A stretch of DNA of 64,000 nt from Candidatus Bilophila faecipullorum (GTDB taxonomy: Bacteria; Desulfobacterota; Desulfovibrionia; Desulfovibrionales; Desulfovibrionaceae), in the NCBI GenBank assembly GCA_944326695.1, contig CALVEZ010000010.1, positions 1 to 64,000 on the forward strand, written 5' to 3'. Position numbers and translations under genes: made by a program. Below the pieces are notes generated by a model, which worked only from the letters and a program-made list of their open reading frames with translations, ran no database searches and was not told the origin of the DNA. Below, in pieces: positions 26,097 to 35,701 of the stretch (the stretch's first letter is position 1; every line of letters starts with the position of its first letter).

Positions 26097-26822
26097 TCAG
26101 CCTCCCTTCCCCGACCGCATGACCCGGAAGCCGTTGAACATGGTGGAGACCAGCGTGGACTTGCCCATGATTTCCTCGCGGATGACCATGTACAGATGGA
26201 TGATGATGAACCCCATGAGCAGCAGCATTCCCAGGCGATGGAAGCTGTGCAGATCGCGCCCGCTGTCGCCTATCCAGTAAATGAAATCGACCACAAGCTG
26301 GAAGGGCTGCAAAAACCACGCATCGGATGACTGCACGTACATGCCGAATCCGGTCAGGAGCATGATCGCCAGCAGGGTCATGCACGTCATCATCCCCACC
26401 TGCGCGAGAGGGTTATGCCCGATGTGCTCGCGCGGGGTTTTGTCGAGGAAGAGATACCAGCGTATGTCGGAGAGGAGGTCTTGCCACCAGCACTTGCGCC
26501 AGATGGGGACCACGAAGACCTGCCGGGAATACTTGTTGCCCACAAAGGCGAAGAGGATGCGCCACACCAGCCCTATGGAAAGGATGAAGCCCGCGATGAA
26601 ATGCGCCATGCGGGTATATCCCATATAGAAGAGGTAGGTGGGGTCGCCGCTGATGGAATGCCACGGCTTGCCGATGATGTAGCCCGTGGGGATGAGGACA
26701 AGGAACGAAAGCACCATGCTCCAGTGCCAGAGGCGCACGGGCAACTGGAAAACGTAGATGGGAGTCCCTTCCTGAAGAGGAGGGATTTCCTCGCAGAATT
26801 CGTCTTTCTTGGCAGTGTTCAT
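26097..26822 (-). CDS. hyaC: [NiFe] hydrogenase cytochrome b subunit HyaC
   Basis: Membrane di-heme cytochrome b that anchors the hydrogenase and passes electrons to quinone. 241 residues, about four membrane helices. Histidines suited to heme binding are in VRLWHWSMVLS (helix 1), GYTRMAHFIAGF (helix 2) and HRLGMLLLMGFIIIHLYMV (last helix). Soluble N-terminal 25 residues and the loop FLDKTPREHIGHNPLAQ are cytoplasmic-side features of HyaC. It lies between the large subunit and hyaD; with MenG at 17593 it implies a menaquinone-linked uptake role. Confidence 0.93.
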   Translation of the reverse strand: MNTAKKDEFCEEIPPLQEGTPIYVFQLPVRLWHWSMVLSFLVLIPTGYIIGKPWHSISGDPTYLFYMGYTRMAHFIAGFILSIGLVWRILFAFVGNKYSRQVFVVPIWRKCWWQDLLSDIRWYLFLDKTPREHIGHNPLAQVGMMTCMTLLAIMLLTGFGMYVQSSDAWFLQPFQLVVDFIYWIGDSGRDLHSFHRLGMLLLMGFIIIHLYMVIREEIMGKSTLVSTMFNGFRVMRSGKGG

Positions 26823-26833
26823 AGGATTTCTCC

Positions 26834-28630
26834 TTAGTCCATGCGGACCGTGAGCAGTTCGTCTCCATCCGGCCCGAGGATATGCGTAGCGCAGGCAAGG
26901 CAGGGATCGAAGCTGTGAATGGTACGCAGGATTTCAAGGGGCTGCGTGGGAACGGCCATTTTCGTATTCATGAGCGCGGCCTCGTAGGGGCCGAGTTGCC
27001 CGTCGTCGCTTCTCGGGGCGGCATTCCATGTCGTAGGGACAACGCACTGATAATGCTCAATCTTTTGATCCTTGATGGTGACCCAGTGGCCAAGCGCGCC
27101 CCGCGGGGCTTCTGCAAAGCCGATGCCGCGCCCTTCCTGCGGCCATGAATCGGGTTCCCACTTGGCGGTATAGACGGCGGTGTTGTCCCCGTTGGTCAGA
27201 TTGGTGAACAGCTTGCTGAGGAACATCTGCATGGTGTCCGCGGCCCAGCGCGCTTCCTGCGCGCGCGTCAGAATGCGGCCCATCGTCGAACTGAGGGCCG
27301 AAACCGGGGCGTTGATGCGGGCGCAGAGATCGTCCACCCGGTCGACGATGTCCGCCTTTTTCAGGGCGTAGGCGACGAGGGTACGGGCCAGCGGCCCCAC
27401 TTCCATCATATGGCCGCGCCAGCGCGGGGTCTTGATCCACGAGTAGGGGCCGTTTTCGTCCAGTTGCCGGATGTCGGTCATGGTGCCCTTGGTGCCGGGG
27501 CCGAGGACGAAATGGGGCACGGTTTCCCCCTGATAGGGGTGCAGGGAGGTGACGCCCTTGGGGTAGCTGTACCACGCGCGGCCCACCTCCTCGCGCACCT
27601 GATCCTCGGCGGCGAGGTCGACGGGGAAAACTTCCTCGAAGTTCCCGTTGATGATCGCGCCGCCCGGGATGAGCAGGTTTTCCTGCGAAAAGTCGTTGGC
27701 AAGCAAGGGGAAACCGCCGAAGGCCAGCACGGACTGGTTCGAGAGCCCGGTACCGATGTGCAGCCAGTCGGGGTAGTAGCGGGCAAGGGCGATGCTGTCG
27801 GGCACCAGCACCTGCGCGGTGAAGTCCCGGCAGCGGGTGATGATTTGCTGGACGAGCTGGAGGCGTTCCATGTTGATGACGTCCACGCCCCCTTTGGCGT
27901 TCAGGTTCAGCGCAAGGGGGACGCCGCCCACCAGCCAGTTGGGGTGCGGGTTTTTGCCGCCGAAGACCGTATGGATTTTGACGATGTCCTTCTGGAAATC
28001 AAGGGCTTCGATATAGTGGGCCACGAGCATGAGATTGGCCTCTGGCGGCAGACGATAGCCCGGATGCCCCCAGTAGCCGTTCTTGAAGATGCCGAGCTGC
28101 CCCGAGGAGATGATGCGCACGAGCTTGTCGCGCACCGCGCCAAAATAGCCCGGCGAGGACTGCGGCCACGGGGAAAGGCTCTGGGCCAGTTTGGAGGTTT
28201 CCGCTGGATCGGCCTTGGAGGCGGAAACCACGTCGATCCAGTCCAGGCCCCCAAGCTGGTAGAAATGGACCAGATGATCGTGGACCCAGAGGGTAAGCTG
28301 CATCAGGTTTCTGATGATATTGGCGTTTTCAGGGACTTGGATGCCGAGGGCGTCCTCTACGGCGTAGACCGAGGTCAGGGCGTGCGTGCCCGTGCACACG
28401 CCGCAGATGCGCTCCACAAAGGCCCAGGCGTCTCGCGGATCGCGATCCTTGACGATGATTTCGATACCCCGGAACATGGTACCCGAAGAAACCGCGTTGG
28501 TGATCACGTTTTCATCGTTGATGTTGACCTCGCAACGCAGATGCCCTTCGATGCGGGTAATGGGATCGACGACGATGCGCCGCCCCGAGTCGTTTACGGT
28601 AAAGCCTTGCGTGGTGTATTCGTACGCCAT
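26834..28630 (-). CDS. hyaB: [NiFe] hydrogenase large subunit (group 1)
   Basis: 598-residue catalytic subunit with the NiFe site. The N-terminal L1 motif is RICGVCTGTHAL (C-x2-C) and the C-terminal L2 motif is FDPCLACATH; the four cysteines are all Cys, no selenocysteine. After the His of ATH there are 15 residues (ILGPDGDELLTVRMD) that the protease HyaD should remove. No signal peptide, as expected, since it is carried across the membrane by the Tat-tagged small subunit. ATG 28630 with AAGGA 7 nt upstream; the small-subunit stop is 2 nt away. Confidence 0.97.
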   Translation of the reverse strand: MAYEYTTQGFTVNDSGRRIVVDPITRIEGHLRCEVNINDENVITNAVSSGTMFRGIEIIVKDRDPRDAWAFVERICGVCTGTHALTSVYAVEDALGIQVPENANIIRNLMQLTLWVHDHLVHFYQLGGLDWIDVVSASKADPAETSKLAQSLSPWPQSSPGYFGAVRDKLVRIISSGQLGIFKNGYWGHPGYRLPPEANLMLVAHYIEALDFQKDIVKIHTVFGGKNPHPNWLVGGVPLALNLNAKGGVDVINMERLQLVQQIITRCRDFTAQVLVPDSIALARYYPDWLHIGTGLSNQSVLAFGGFPLLANDFSQENLLIPGGAIINGNFEEVFPVDLAAEDQVREEVGRAWYSYPKGVTSLHPYQGETVPHFVLGPGTKGTMTDIRQLDENGPYSWIKTPRWRGHMMEVGPLARTLVAYALKKADIVDRVDDLCARINAPVSALSSTMGRILTRAQEARWAADTMQMFLSKLFTNLTNGDNTAVYTAKWEPDSWPQEGRGIGFAEAPRGALGHWVTIKDQKIEHYQCVVPTTWNAAPRSDDGQLGPYEAALMNTKMAVPTQPLEILRTIHSFDPCLACATHILGPDGDELLTVRMD

Positions 28631-28632
28631 GA

Positions 28633-29841
28633 TCAATTCCTTTTATCCGGGGTGGAAGCGTGGGAAGTCTCGTCTTTCTTCTCGGTCGCCGTGGGTTGCT
28701 TCAGAAGGGCCTCGGCCGAAACCTTCGCGGCGGCCGCTTCCTCCGCGGCCTTGGCGACGGCCTTGTCGTTCTCGTAGCGCCGCTTCAGGTGAACGCCCGT
28801 GCTCACGGCGGCATGGACGGCCACGCCCGCGCCGATGGCGCCGATGACCGCCACGCCCACGGTTTCGGCGGTCGTATTGGTGCCGAACTGGGGAATATTG
28901 GTGATGCGATCATAAAATGAGCCGTGATCCCAGAAATTCTGTTCCGAGCAGCCGATGCACCCGTGCCCCGACTGGATGGGGTAGGAGACGCCGTCGTTCC
29001 AGCGCGTCACGGGGCAGGCGTTGTAGGTCGTGGGGCCCTTGCAGCCCATCTTGTACAGGCAATAGCCGAGGCTGGCGGCTTCGTCGTCCCACGATTCCAC
29101 GAACTGGCCCGCGTCGAAGTGCGAGCGGCGCACGCACTGATCATGGACGCGTTCGCCATAGAAGACTTCGGGCCTTCCCTGTCCGTCGAGATTGGGCAGG
29201 CGGTCGTAGGTGAGGATGTAGGCCACGATGTTGCTCATGACGTCGGGAATGGCCGGACAGCCCGGCACGTTGATGACCGGCTTGTCGTGCACGAGCTTGT
29301 GGATGGGCGTGGCCCGCGTCGGGTTGGGATGGGCCGCCTGTATGCAGCCCCACGAGGCGCAGCTTCCCCAGGCGATTACAGCCCGGGACGCCGCGGCCCC
29401 CTGAAGGAGCTTGTCCAGAAAAGGCTTGCCGCCGTCGATGCAGAACATGCCCTGATCACCCAGCGGCGCGTTGCCCTCCACCGCCAAAAGGTATCTTCCC
29501 GCGTAGGCCTTGATAGCCTCCTCGTAGCATTCCACGGCCTGGTCGCCCGCTGCGGCCATGATCAGGTCCTGATAGTCGAGGGTGATCATATTGAGGACGA
29601 TGTCGGACATGAGCGGGTGCGACGTGCGGATGAACGACTCCGTGCAGCAGGAGCAGGACAGGCCGTTGATCCAGAGCACGGGCAAATGGGGCTTGGTTTC
29701 CATGGCGTGCGCGATTTCCAGATGGCCCGTGGGCCCGAGGCCGAGGGCAACCGCCGCCATGGAGCAGAATTTCAGGAAATCGCGCCGGGAGACCCCCCGG
29801 CGGCGCAGCATTTCATACTGGGTTTCCTCTGTGTTGAACAT
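28633..29841 (-). CDS. hyaA: [NiFe] hydrogenase small subunit, O2-tolerant type
   Basis: 402 residues. A Tat signal (SRRDFLKF near residue 18-25) precedes the mature protein starting near residue 47. The proximal cluster cysteines are C63, C65, C66 (SCSCCTES), C161 and C166 (GSCASWGC) and C195 (VPGCPAIPD), i.e. six, the 4Fe-3S pattern of oxygen-tolerant group 1d enzymes. Distal and medial ligands are in [14 protein letters not shown] and [15 protein letters not shown]-terminal membrane helix (about residues 325-350) is followed by a charged Ala/Lys/Glu tail of roughly 50 residues, longer than in E. coli HyaA. First gene of hyaABCD. Confidence 0.95.
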   Translation of the reverse strand: MFNTEETQYEMLRRRGVSRRDFLKFCSMAAVALGLGPTGHLEIAHAMETKPHLPVLWINGLSCSCCTESFIRTSHPLMSDIVLNMITLDYQDLIMAAAGDQAVECYEEAIKAYAGRYLLAVEGNAPLGDQGMFCIDGGKPFLDKLLQGAAASRAVIAWGSCASWGCIQAAHPNPTRATPIHKLVHDKPVINVPGCPAIPDVMSNIVAYILTYDRLPNLDGQGRPEVFYGERVHDQCVRRSHFDAGQFVESWDDEAASLGYCLYKMGCKGPTTYNACPVTRWNDGVSYPIQSGHGCIGCSEQNFWDHGSFYDRITNIPQFGTNTTAETVGVAVIGAIGAGVAVHAAVSTGVHLKRRYENDKAVAKAAEEAAAAKVSAEALLKQPTATEKKDETSHASTPDKRN

Positions 29842-30045
29842 GGATACATCCTTTTTGGCATTCACAGGATCACGGGGAGCCAAGATACGCGCTCGAGAAA
29901 CGCGGCATCTTTTCCTGCCGTACTTGTTTCATACTCAAGCTGTTTTGGATGTTTCCGTCAACCGCATGATTGAGGCCCCGGCCTGCATGGAGGCCGTAAA
30001 ACAGGCATCGGGAGATGAGAATCATCCCGCGCCTGCTGATAAAAA

Positions 30046-30077
30046 AAGGGACATGCCCTCGAAAAGGCATGTCCCTT
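30046..30077. terminator. Terminator downstream of the sugar transferase gene
   Basis: AAGGGACATGCC and GGCATGTCCCTT form a 12-bp stem around CTCGAAAA, preceded by A7 on the plus strand, i.e. a T-run on the minus strand. Confidence 0.85.
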
Positions 30078-30100
30078 GCTTCCGTGGTACAGGAAAATTT

Positions 30101-31450
30101 TTATCGCGCGCCCTTGGGGAAAAGAACGACGCCGATGGTTTTGAGAATAATGCGGATGTCCAGGAGGATGGACATGTTCTTGGCGTAATAGAGATCATAT
30201 TCCAGCTTGCGCCGGGAATCCTCCACGGAGGAACCGTAGGGATAGCAGACTTGCGCCCATCCGGTCACGCCCGGCTTGACGGCGTGCCGCAGGCTGTAGA
30301 AGGGGATTTCCTTTTCCAGATCGTGCACGAACTCGGGCCGTTCGGGGCGCGGCCCCACGAGGCTCATTTCCCCCTTGAGCACGTTCCAGAGCTGGGGAAG
30401 CTCGTCGATGCGCGTCTTGCGGATGATCCGGCCCACTTTGGTCACGCGCGGGTCCGACTTCATGGCCCAGACCGCGCCGTCCTTTTCGGCGTCCGTGCGC
30501 ATGGAACGGAACTTGTAGACCGTGAAGTCCTGCCCGAAGAGCCCTACGCGGCGCTGGCGATAGATGATCGGACCGGGGGATTCGACGCGGATGGCCAGCG
30601 CGGTCAGGAGCATGATCGGGAAGGTAATGACGAGCAGTCCCAGAGCGGCGGCCAGATCGAAGGCCCGCTTCACGCGCCGCAGCGAGCCCCGGGTATTGAG
30701 CGAAAAGCCTTCTTCCGTGAGCAGCCATTCCGAACTGATCTGCGAGACGGGCAGACGGTAGGCGATGTGCTCGCAGAAGGAACGGACATCCACAATCATC
30801 TGCCCGTGCAGCTTGGCGTGCAGGAGTTCGGTGGCGATGTCCTCGTCAATGGGCGCGTCCGGCAGGAGAACGATCATCGTGACGTGCTGGGCGCGGGCGA
30901 TGTCCTCCATCTGCATGGGCGTCCCCAGATAGGGGGTTTCCTTGTCGTTGTCGCAGTCGCCCACGTAGCCGACGATTTCCGCGTCGGTCAGGGATTCGGC
31001 CAGCGTCTGCCGGACCTTGCCCGCCCGGTCGGTCCCCACGAGCAGGATGCGGGGCTTGTGCACGAATCGCCCGATATGCTTGTAGTAAAGGGCGCGCCAG
31101 CCGAGACAGAACAACAGGCAGAGGGAGAAGAGGAGGATCAGGGTTTCCCGGTCGAAACGCCAGTTCTGGAACGCGTAAAAGGCCGTGGCCGAAGCGACGG
31201 CCCCCAGGAAGAAAGCCACCAGCACGCGGCCTGTGGTGTCCCGGAAATCCTCAGCGCCGATGTTGTAGGCGTCGAGCACATAGAAAAAGAAAAGGTAGGA
31301 CGCCACGGTGAACAGGGAGGCTCCCGTGTAGTCGTCCAGAACGGACAGGTCCGCCGGCAGGGTGACCCATCCCGTAATGCCCAAAGCCACAAGGATGCAA
31401 ACGGCGTCCAGCACTCGGAACAGCCCTTTGCGGTACGTGCTGATAAGCAA
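30101..31450 (-). CDS. Polyprenyl-phosphate sugar-1-phosphate transferase (WcaJ-like)
   Basis: Initiating enzyme of exopolysaccharide or O-antigen synthesis, transferring a sugar-1-phosphate to undecaprenyl phosphate. N-terminal half has four to five membrane helices and a CoA-binding-like cytoplasmic domain ([13 protein letters not shown]); the C-terminal catalytic part has [14 protein letters not shown], then [39 protein letters not shown] and the final [10 protein letters not shown]. 449 residues. Paired with a GT4 enzyme upstream, on the same strand (19-nt gap). Confidence 0.9.
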   Translation of the reverse strand: MLISTYRKGLFRVLDAVCILVALGITGWVTLPADLSVLDDYTGASLFTVASYLFFFYVLDAYNIGAEDFRDTTGRVLVAFFLGAVASATAFYAFQNWRFDRETLILLFSLCLLFCLGWRALYYKHIGRFVHKPRILLVGTDRAGKVRQTLAESLTDAEIVGYVGDCDNDKETPYLGTPMQMEDIARAQHVTMIVLLPDAPIDEDIATELLHAKLHGQMIVDVRSFCEHIAYRLPVSQISSEWLLTEEGFSLNTRGSLRRVKRAFDLAAALGLLVITFPIMLLTALAIRVESPGPIIYRQRRVGLFGQDFTVYKFRSMRTDAEKDGAVWAMKSDPRVTKVGRIIRKTRIDELPQLWNVLKGEMSLVGPRPERPEFVHDLEKEIPFYSLRHAVKPGVTGWAQVCYPYGSSVEDSRRKLEYDLYYAKNMSILLDIRIILKTIGVVLFPKGAR

Positions 31451-31469
31451 GGAAAACCTCCATTATGCC

Positions 31470-32588
31470 CTAGGCAATCAAGTTCATGACTCTGAGGATA
31501 AGATCGGCGGCCTTGCGCGCGTCGAGTTCCGTTTCAGCGATGCTCCTTCCTTCTGCGCCCATACGCCGCGCCAAGGCCGGATCATCTATAAGGGCGCTCA
31601 GGGCGCGGGCCAGCGCTTCCGGCGACCGGGAAGGCACAAGGAAACCGTTGCGCCCGTCGCTGACCACGTCCCGGCAGCCCGGCACATCGGTGGCGACTAT
31701 GGCCCGTCCCATGCTCATGGCCTCCATAAGCGAGCAGGGCAGCCCCTCCCGCCATGAGGGGAGGACAACGGCGGTGGCCTGAGCGACATAGGGCCGCACG
31801 TCGCGGGTGACGCCCAAATAGTCGACGAGCCCCTCTTTTTCCCATTGCCGGACCGTCTCCAAAGGGACGCCGCCACGGGCGGGCTCGGGCGCGCCCAAAA
31901 GCTGGAACCGGGCCTGAGGAAAATCCTTTTTGACGATCCGGGCCGCTTCGGCAAACTCGTAAAGCCCCTTGGCCTCAAGGAGACGGCCCACCAGCAGAAA
32001 AACGGGCGCTCCCTCCGACGGCGTGGCAAGGGCGAATTTGGCGATGTCCACGCCCGTTCCTTTGGTCAGCACGACCTTCGCCCCACCGGGCAGGCAATGC
32101 CGCTCCCGGAAGGTTCGCACGTCATCCGTATTCTGGAAAAAGACCGCATCCGTAAAAGAAAGAGAAAAGCGGTAGAGCAGAGCGGCCAGACAGGTGAGGC
32201 CCTTCTTGAGGAGGCTGTCGGCTTCGAACATGTACCCGAGCCCGGTGATCATGGCATATCGCGATTTGATGCCGGCCAGAGCAGCCATAGGGATGCCGTA
32301 GATGACGGACTTGATGGTGGAGGCATAGAGGATGTCGGCCTTCTCTTCGCGAAAGAGCCTGTAGAGGGCCACGCAGGTCTTCAAGTCATGGAGGGGGTTC
32401 AAACCCTTGTTGTCGAGAGGAAAGTTGCGTACCCGCGTGCCCATCTCCCGCAGGCTCTTTTCGGCCTCGGCGTCTCCGGCGGGGACGAAACAGGTTACGG
32501 CGTGCCCTTCCTCAAGCAGCCGGGAAATGAGAGTGCTCCAGAAGCTGACCAGAAAACTGGCCCGATTATTCATGATGATAACGTTCAT
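31470..32588 (-). CDS. Glycosyltransferase family 4 (PglA/EpsD-like)
   Basis: GT-B glycosyltransferase, 372 residues. N-terminal MNVIIMNNRASFLVSFW, a helical linker with GIKSRYAMITGLGYMFE typical of PglA-type enzymes, and the C-terminal donor domain with LVGRLLEAKGLYEFAEAA and PSWREGLPCSLMEAMSMGRAIVATDVPGCRD. Acts after the polyprenyl-phosphate sugar transferase encoded just downstream, probably building the repeat unit of an extracellular or O-antigen glycan. The rest of the cluster is not in the window. Confidence 0.87.
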   Translation of the reverse strand: MNVIIMNNRASFLVSFWSTLISRLLEEGHAVTCFVPAGDAEAEKSLREMGTRVRNFPLDNKGLNPLHDLKTCVALYRLFREEKADILYASTIKSVIYGIPMAALAGIKSRYAMITGLGYMFEADSLLKKGLTCLAALLYRFSLSFTDAVFFQNTDDVRTFRERHCLPGGAKVVLTKGTGVDIAKFALATPSEGAPVFLLVGRLLEAKGLYEFAEAARIVKKDFPQARFQLLGAPEPARGGVPLETVRQWEKEGLVDYLGVTRDVRPYVAQATAVVLPSWREGLPCSLMEAMSMGRAIVATDVPGCRDVVSDGRNGFLVPSRSPEALARALSALIDDPALARRMGAEGRSIAETELDARKAADLILRVMNLIA

Positions 32589-32662
32589 GGCGGGGGATTA
32601 TAGCAGCGCCGCCGAAAGAAGGAAAGAGGCGAAGGAGGGCTTCCCGGCATACTTCTATGGAT

Positions 32663-33856
32663 TCAGGACGGTTTGGAGGTTTTTGCCGCGCCCTGAAAGA
32701 GCCGCCCGCGTATGACGGCGTCCCTGCCGAACTTGCCTTCAAGCTCATCAAGGACGCGGTCCAGCGTGGCACGGCGCTTATCCTTTTCCGAAGCCGTTGC
32801 GGTGAGGGGAAGCTGCAACTGGTGGGGATGATTGTCAAAGCCAGAAACGCCAACGCCGATAAGCCGCACCTTTCCTTCAAGGGGCGTATGATCCAGGAGG
32901 GAGCAGGCCGTTTCGTAAATGGTCTGGGTGGCGCAGGTAGGCGCGGCGAGAGTGATGCGGCGCGTGATGATGCGAAAATCCGCGTACTTGATTTTAAGCG
33001 TGATCACGCGGCCTTGCAATTTCTGATGGCGCAGCGAGCGGCCCACGCGGTCGGCATGGCGGAAAAGCCAATTCTTAAGAAAAGCGGTATCGCGCGTGTC
33101 TTCATCAAAGGTGGTTTCCGCGCTTTCGGATTTGGGCGGCGTAAAAGGCTCCACTTCTCGCCTATCAATGCCTTGAGCACGTTCGAATAAAGCAATGCCC
33201 GCCTTTCCGAAACGGCGTTCCCAAAAACCGCGCGGGTACCGGCGGACCTCTCCCGCCTTCTCCACTCCCAATGTCCGCAAAGCCGCAAGCATCGTCTTCC
33301 CCACGCCGGGAATCTTTTCCACCGGCAGGGTGTGCAGGAAGCTTTCCACGGTTTCAGGGTAAAGGATGCTGAGGCCATCCGGCTTATGGAGATCGGAAGC
33401 GATTTTAGCCAGAAATTTGACGGGGGCGAGGCCGATGGAGCAGGTCAATCCCCCGGTGACGTCCAGAATGTCTTTCTTGATGCGCCGGGCCATTGTTTCA
33501 ATCGGCCCAAAAAGCCGCTCCAACCCAGTGGCATCAAGATAGGCCTCATCGACTGACGCCTGCTCCACACGTGGGGAATAGCCACGCAGGATGTCCATAA
33601 TCACATGGGAAACTTCCACATACCGGGCCATGCGCACCGGGACTATAATAGCATGAGGACAGAGCTGCACCGCCTGCGCGATAGGCATGGCTGAATGCAC
33701 GCCAAAAGGTCGTATTTCATAGGAAGCCGCGCTCACGACCCCCCGTGGCCCTTTCCCCCCTACAATAAGAGGCTTGCCGCGCAGTTCCGGATGGTCTCTT
33801 TGCTCAATGGAAGCGTAGAACCCATCCATATCCACATGCATAAACCATTTTTGCAT
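32663..33856 (-). CDS. dinB: DNA polymerase IV (Y family)
   Basis: Error-prone translesion polymerase. Metal-binding motifs HVDMDGFYASIEQ (residues 7-19) and SVDEAYLDAT carry the catalytic Asp and Asp-Glu pair; the helix-hairpin-helix KIPGVGKTMLAAL and the little-finger domain follow. 397 residues. No typical C-terminal beta-clamp motif (QLxLF) is at the very end, but QLQLPL occurs near residue 350. It begins 16 nt after the MFS gene and probably shares its transcript. Confidence 0.94.
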   Translation of the reverse strand: MQKWFMHVDMDGFYASIEQRDHPELRGKPLIVGGKGPRGVVSAASYEIRPFGVHSAMPIAQAVQLCPHAIIVPVRMARYVEVSHVIMDILRGYSPRVEQASVDEAYLDATGLERLFGPIETMARRIKKDILDVTGGLTCSIGLAPVKFLAKIASDLHKPDGLSILYPETVESFLHTLPVEKIPGVGKTMLAALRTLGVEKAGEVRRYPRGFWERRFGKAGIALFERAQGIDRREVEPFTPPKSESAETTFDEDTRDTAFLKNWLFRHADRVGRSLRHQKLQGRVITLKIKYADFRIITRRITLAAPTCATQTIYETACSLLDHTPLEGKVRLIGVGVSGFDNHPHQLQLPLTATASEKDKRRATLDRVLDELEGKFGRDAVIRGRLFQGAAKTSKPS

Positions 33857-33872
33857 CTGTTTATGTTTCCTT

Positions 33873-35057
33873 TCAGCGCAAAAGGCGGGGAATAGTATAA
33901 TGCAATCTCAGGCCGAGGAGGAGCGCCATACATACGAGCGCAAAAAGGCAGAGCAGGCAGGCATGCCAGCCGAAGGCGTCGTAAAAGAGCGCGGACAGGT
34001 ATGACCCCAGGACGCCTCCTCCATAATAAAAGGCGAGGTAAAGACCATTGACGACGCCTTTGTCCTCGGAAGCGAGCCTGTTGATCAGTCCGGGAGCTGT
34101 GGTGTGCTCGGCAAACTGCCCTAGGCAAATGAGCAGCATGGTGACGAAGAGAGCCTCGACGCTGGGAAACAGAAATCCGCCAAAAGCCAGCGCATAAACG
34201 GCGATTCCAGCCAAGAGCAGGCGCGTTTCTCCGCCCAGCAGGGCAATGAGGCGCCGGGAGCAGAGGGCTGTGGCCACGCCCAAGGCATAACCGCTGTACA
34301 TGAGCCCGATGCGGAATTCTGAGTGTCCCGCTCCAATATCTTCCATCCGGAAGGGAATAAGGTTTCCGATGCCCACAAACACAAAAAACGTGCAGCCTTC
34401 GACCAGCATCAGCCCTGCTACGCCGGGCTCCCGCAGGACAGCGGCGAATTCGGAGAGCTTGGGGAGCGGCGCATGAGCTCGGGCTTCTGAGCGCAGCCGG
34501 AAAAGCGAGGGAAGTCCTGGGGCAATGGACAGGGCGAGCAGCAGGAGCGAAATCCTCCAACCCCAGAGAGAGGCCAGCAATCCTGCAAGAATCCGCCCGG
34601 CGACACCTCCCAGAATGGTGGCGCCAATGTAAAGGGCGAGGGCGCGTTGCAGTTCCGATCCTTGGAATTTATTGGATATGTGAGCCATGATTGCGGTGAA
34701 GATGGCGGGAGGCAAAAGCCCCTGAAGAAAGCGGACAGCCAGCAGGACGGAGAAGGATGGCGCTAGGTAAATAAGGGCTCCGCTTATCCCGAGCAGGCAG
34801 ATGGCGACGATGAGCACTGTCCGAGTGGGTATCCGGCTCAAAAGGGGACCGTAAAAGAGCGGCGCGACGGCCAACGGCAGCAGGGCAATGCTGATGAGAA
34901 GTCCGGTGGTGGCGTCACTGACGGCAAATTCTGTCCGAATGGCATTGAGCAAAGGCTGCGGCGCGTACAAGATGGCCATGGTGCACAAGGCAATGTACAG
35001 AAGACCGAGGTATGAGGCTGGCCGCTCCGAATGAGACGATGAAAGGGGTTCATCCAT
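33873..35057 (-). CDS. MFS transporter (YnfM/AraJ-like)
   Basis: Twelve-helix major facilitator permease, 394 residues, with the motif between helices 2 and 3 as FYGPLLSRIPTRTVLI and helix 5 with VAGRILAGLLA. No substrate signature; drug or sugar efflux is the usual role. ATG 35057 (MDEPLSSSHS) has AAGGA 8 nt upstream and is preferred to an ATG 18 codons earlier. dinB follows by 15 nt. Confidence 0.87.
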   Translation of the reverse strand: MDEPLSSSHSERPASYLGLLYIALCTMAILYAPQPLLNAIRTEFAVSDATTGLLISIALLPLAVAPLFYGPLLSRIPTRTVLIVAICLLGISGALIYLAPSFSVLLAVRFLQGLLPPAIFTAIMAHISNKFQGSELQRALALYIGATILGGVAGRILAGLLASLWGWRISLLLLALSIAPGLPSLFRLRSEARAHAPLPKLSEFAAVLREPGVAGLMLVEGCTFFVFVGIGNLIPFRMEDIGAGHSEFRIGLMYSGYALGVATALCSRRLIALLGGETRLLLAGIAVYALAFGGFLFPSVEALFVTMLLICLGQFAEHTTAPGLINRLASEDKGVVNGLYLAFYYGGGVLGSYLSALFYDAFGWHACLLCLFALVCMALLLGLRLHYTIPRLLR

Positions 35058-35701
35058 GATTGCGTTCCTTTGCGGTAAGGGAGAGTACATTGAACGGGTG
35101 CCCTTCCGCATCCATATACCCTTGATACATAAAAAGCAATCATGATTTCAAATGGTTGCTATGACTTGACAGGGGCGTTTCGCTAAAGACGCGCCAAGCA
35201 TTGCCATGTTTGAAACCTTACGGAGAGGCTTATGGCCCTTCTGTTCCCCTATTATACGGCAAAGTCTCTTTTTAAAACCGTGTCTTCGTCTTTATCGTAC
35301 TGTTATCCACAAAAAGCATGACAGTCTGCACTGCCTTACAACCGAGTCTTATGCTCTGTAAAATATTGGCAGTGTTTTCCGACTTCCATGCCCTTGAGTC
35401 CGGGAACTGGACGTCGTCCCCCTCGGAGAAAAGGAGGGCAGAGGCAAGCGAGATAGCAGGATGGGAGGAAGCGTGAACGGATTGCTACGTAGCCCGATAG
35501 TGGGACAAGCCCTTCATGGGGAACCAGTTGAGGGGAGCTGTCCGCTGTTTATACTCTTTGAGGCGGCGGATGGCGGGGCAGGAGTAACAGAGAGAGGAAG
35601 ATGACGAATGCCTGTACGCGTGTGGGCCACGGTCAGCGTCCGTGACGTGCAAGCGTACAGGCGGCACAGTTCCGCGCAAGACTGGGAAGCTGGTTCACCT
35701 T
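35058..35701. other. Longest gene-free stretch (about 640 bp)
   Basis: No ORF with ribosome site or recognisable protein on either strand. The first half is AT-richer than its surroundings and includes one perfect DnaA-box sequence TTATCCACA at 35303-35311. The second half contains a long inverted repeat at 35609-35661 next to the 3' end of the FMN reductase. Confidence 0.55.
35609..35661. repeat. Long inverted repeat / hairpin
   Basis: GCCTGTACGC (10 nt) and GCGTACAGGC are perfect complements 33 nt apart; inside, CACGG and CCGTG form a second stem, leaving an 8/8 internal loop and a 7-nt apical loop. It begins about 40 nt from the FMN reductase stop on the minus strand. No T-run, so not a standard terminator. 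Confidence 0.75.
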
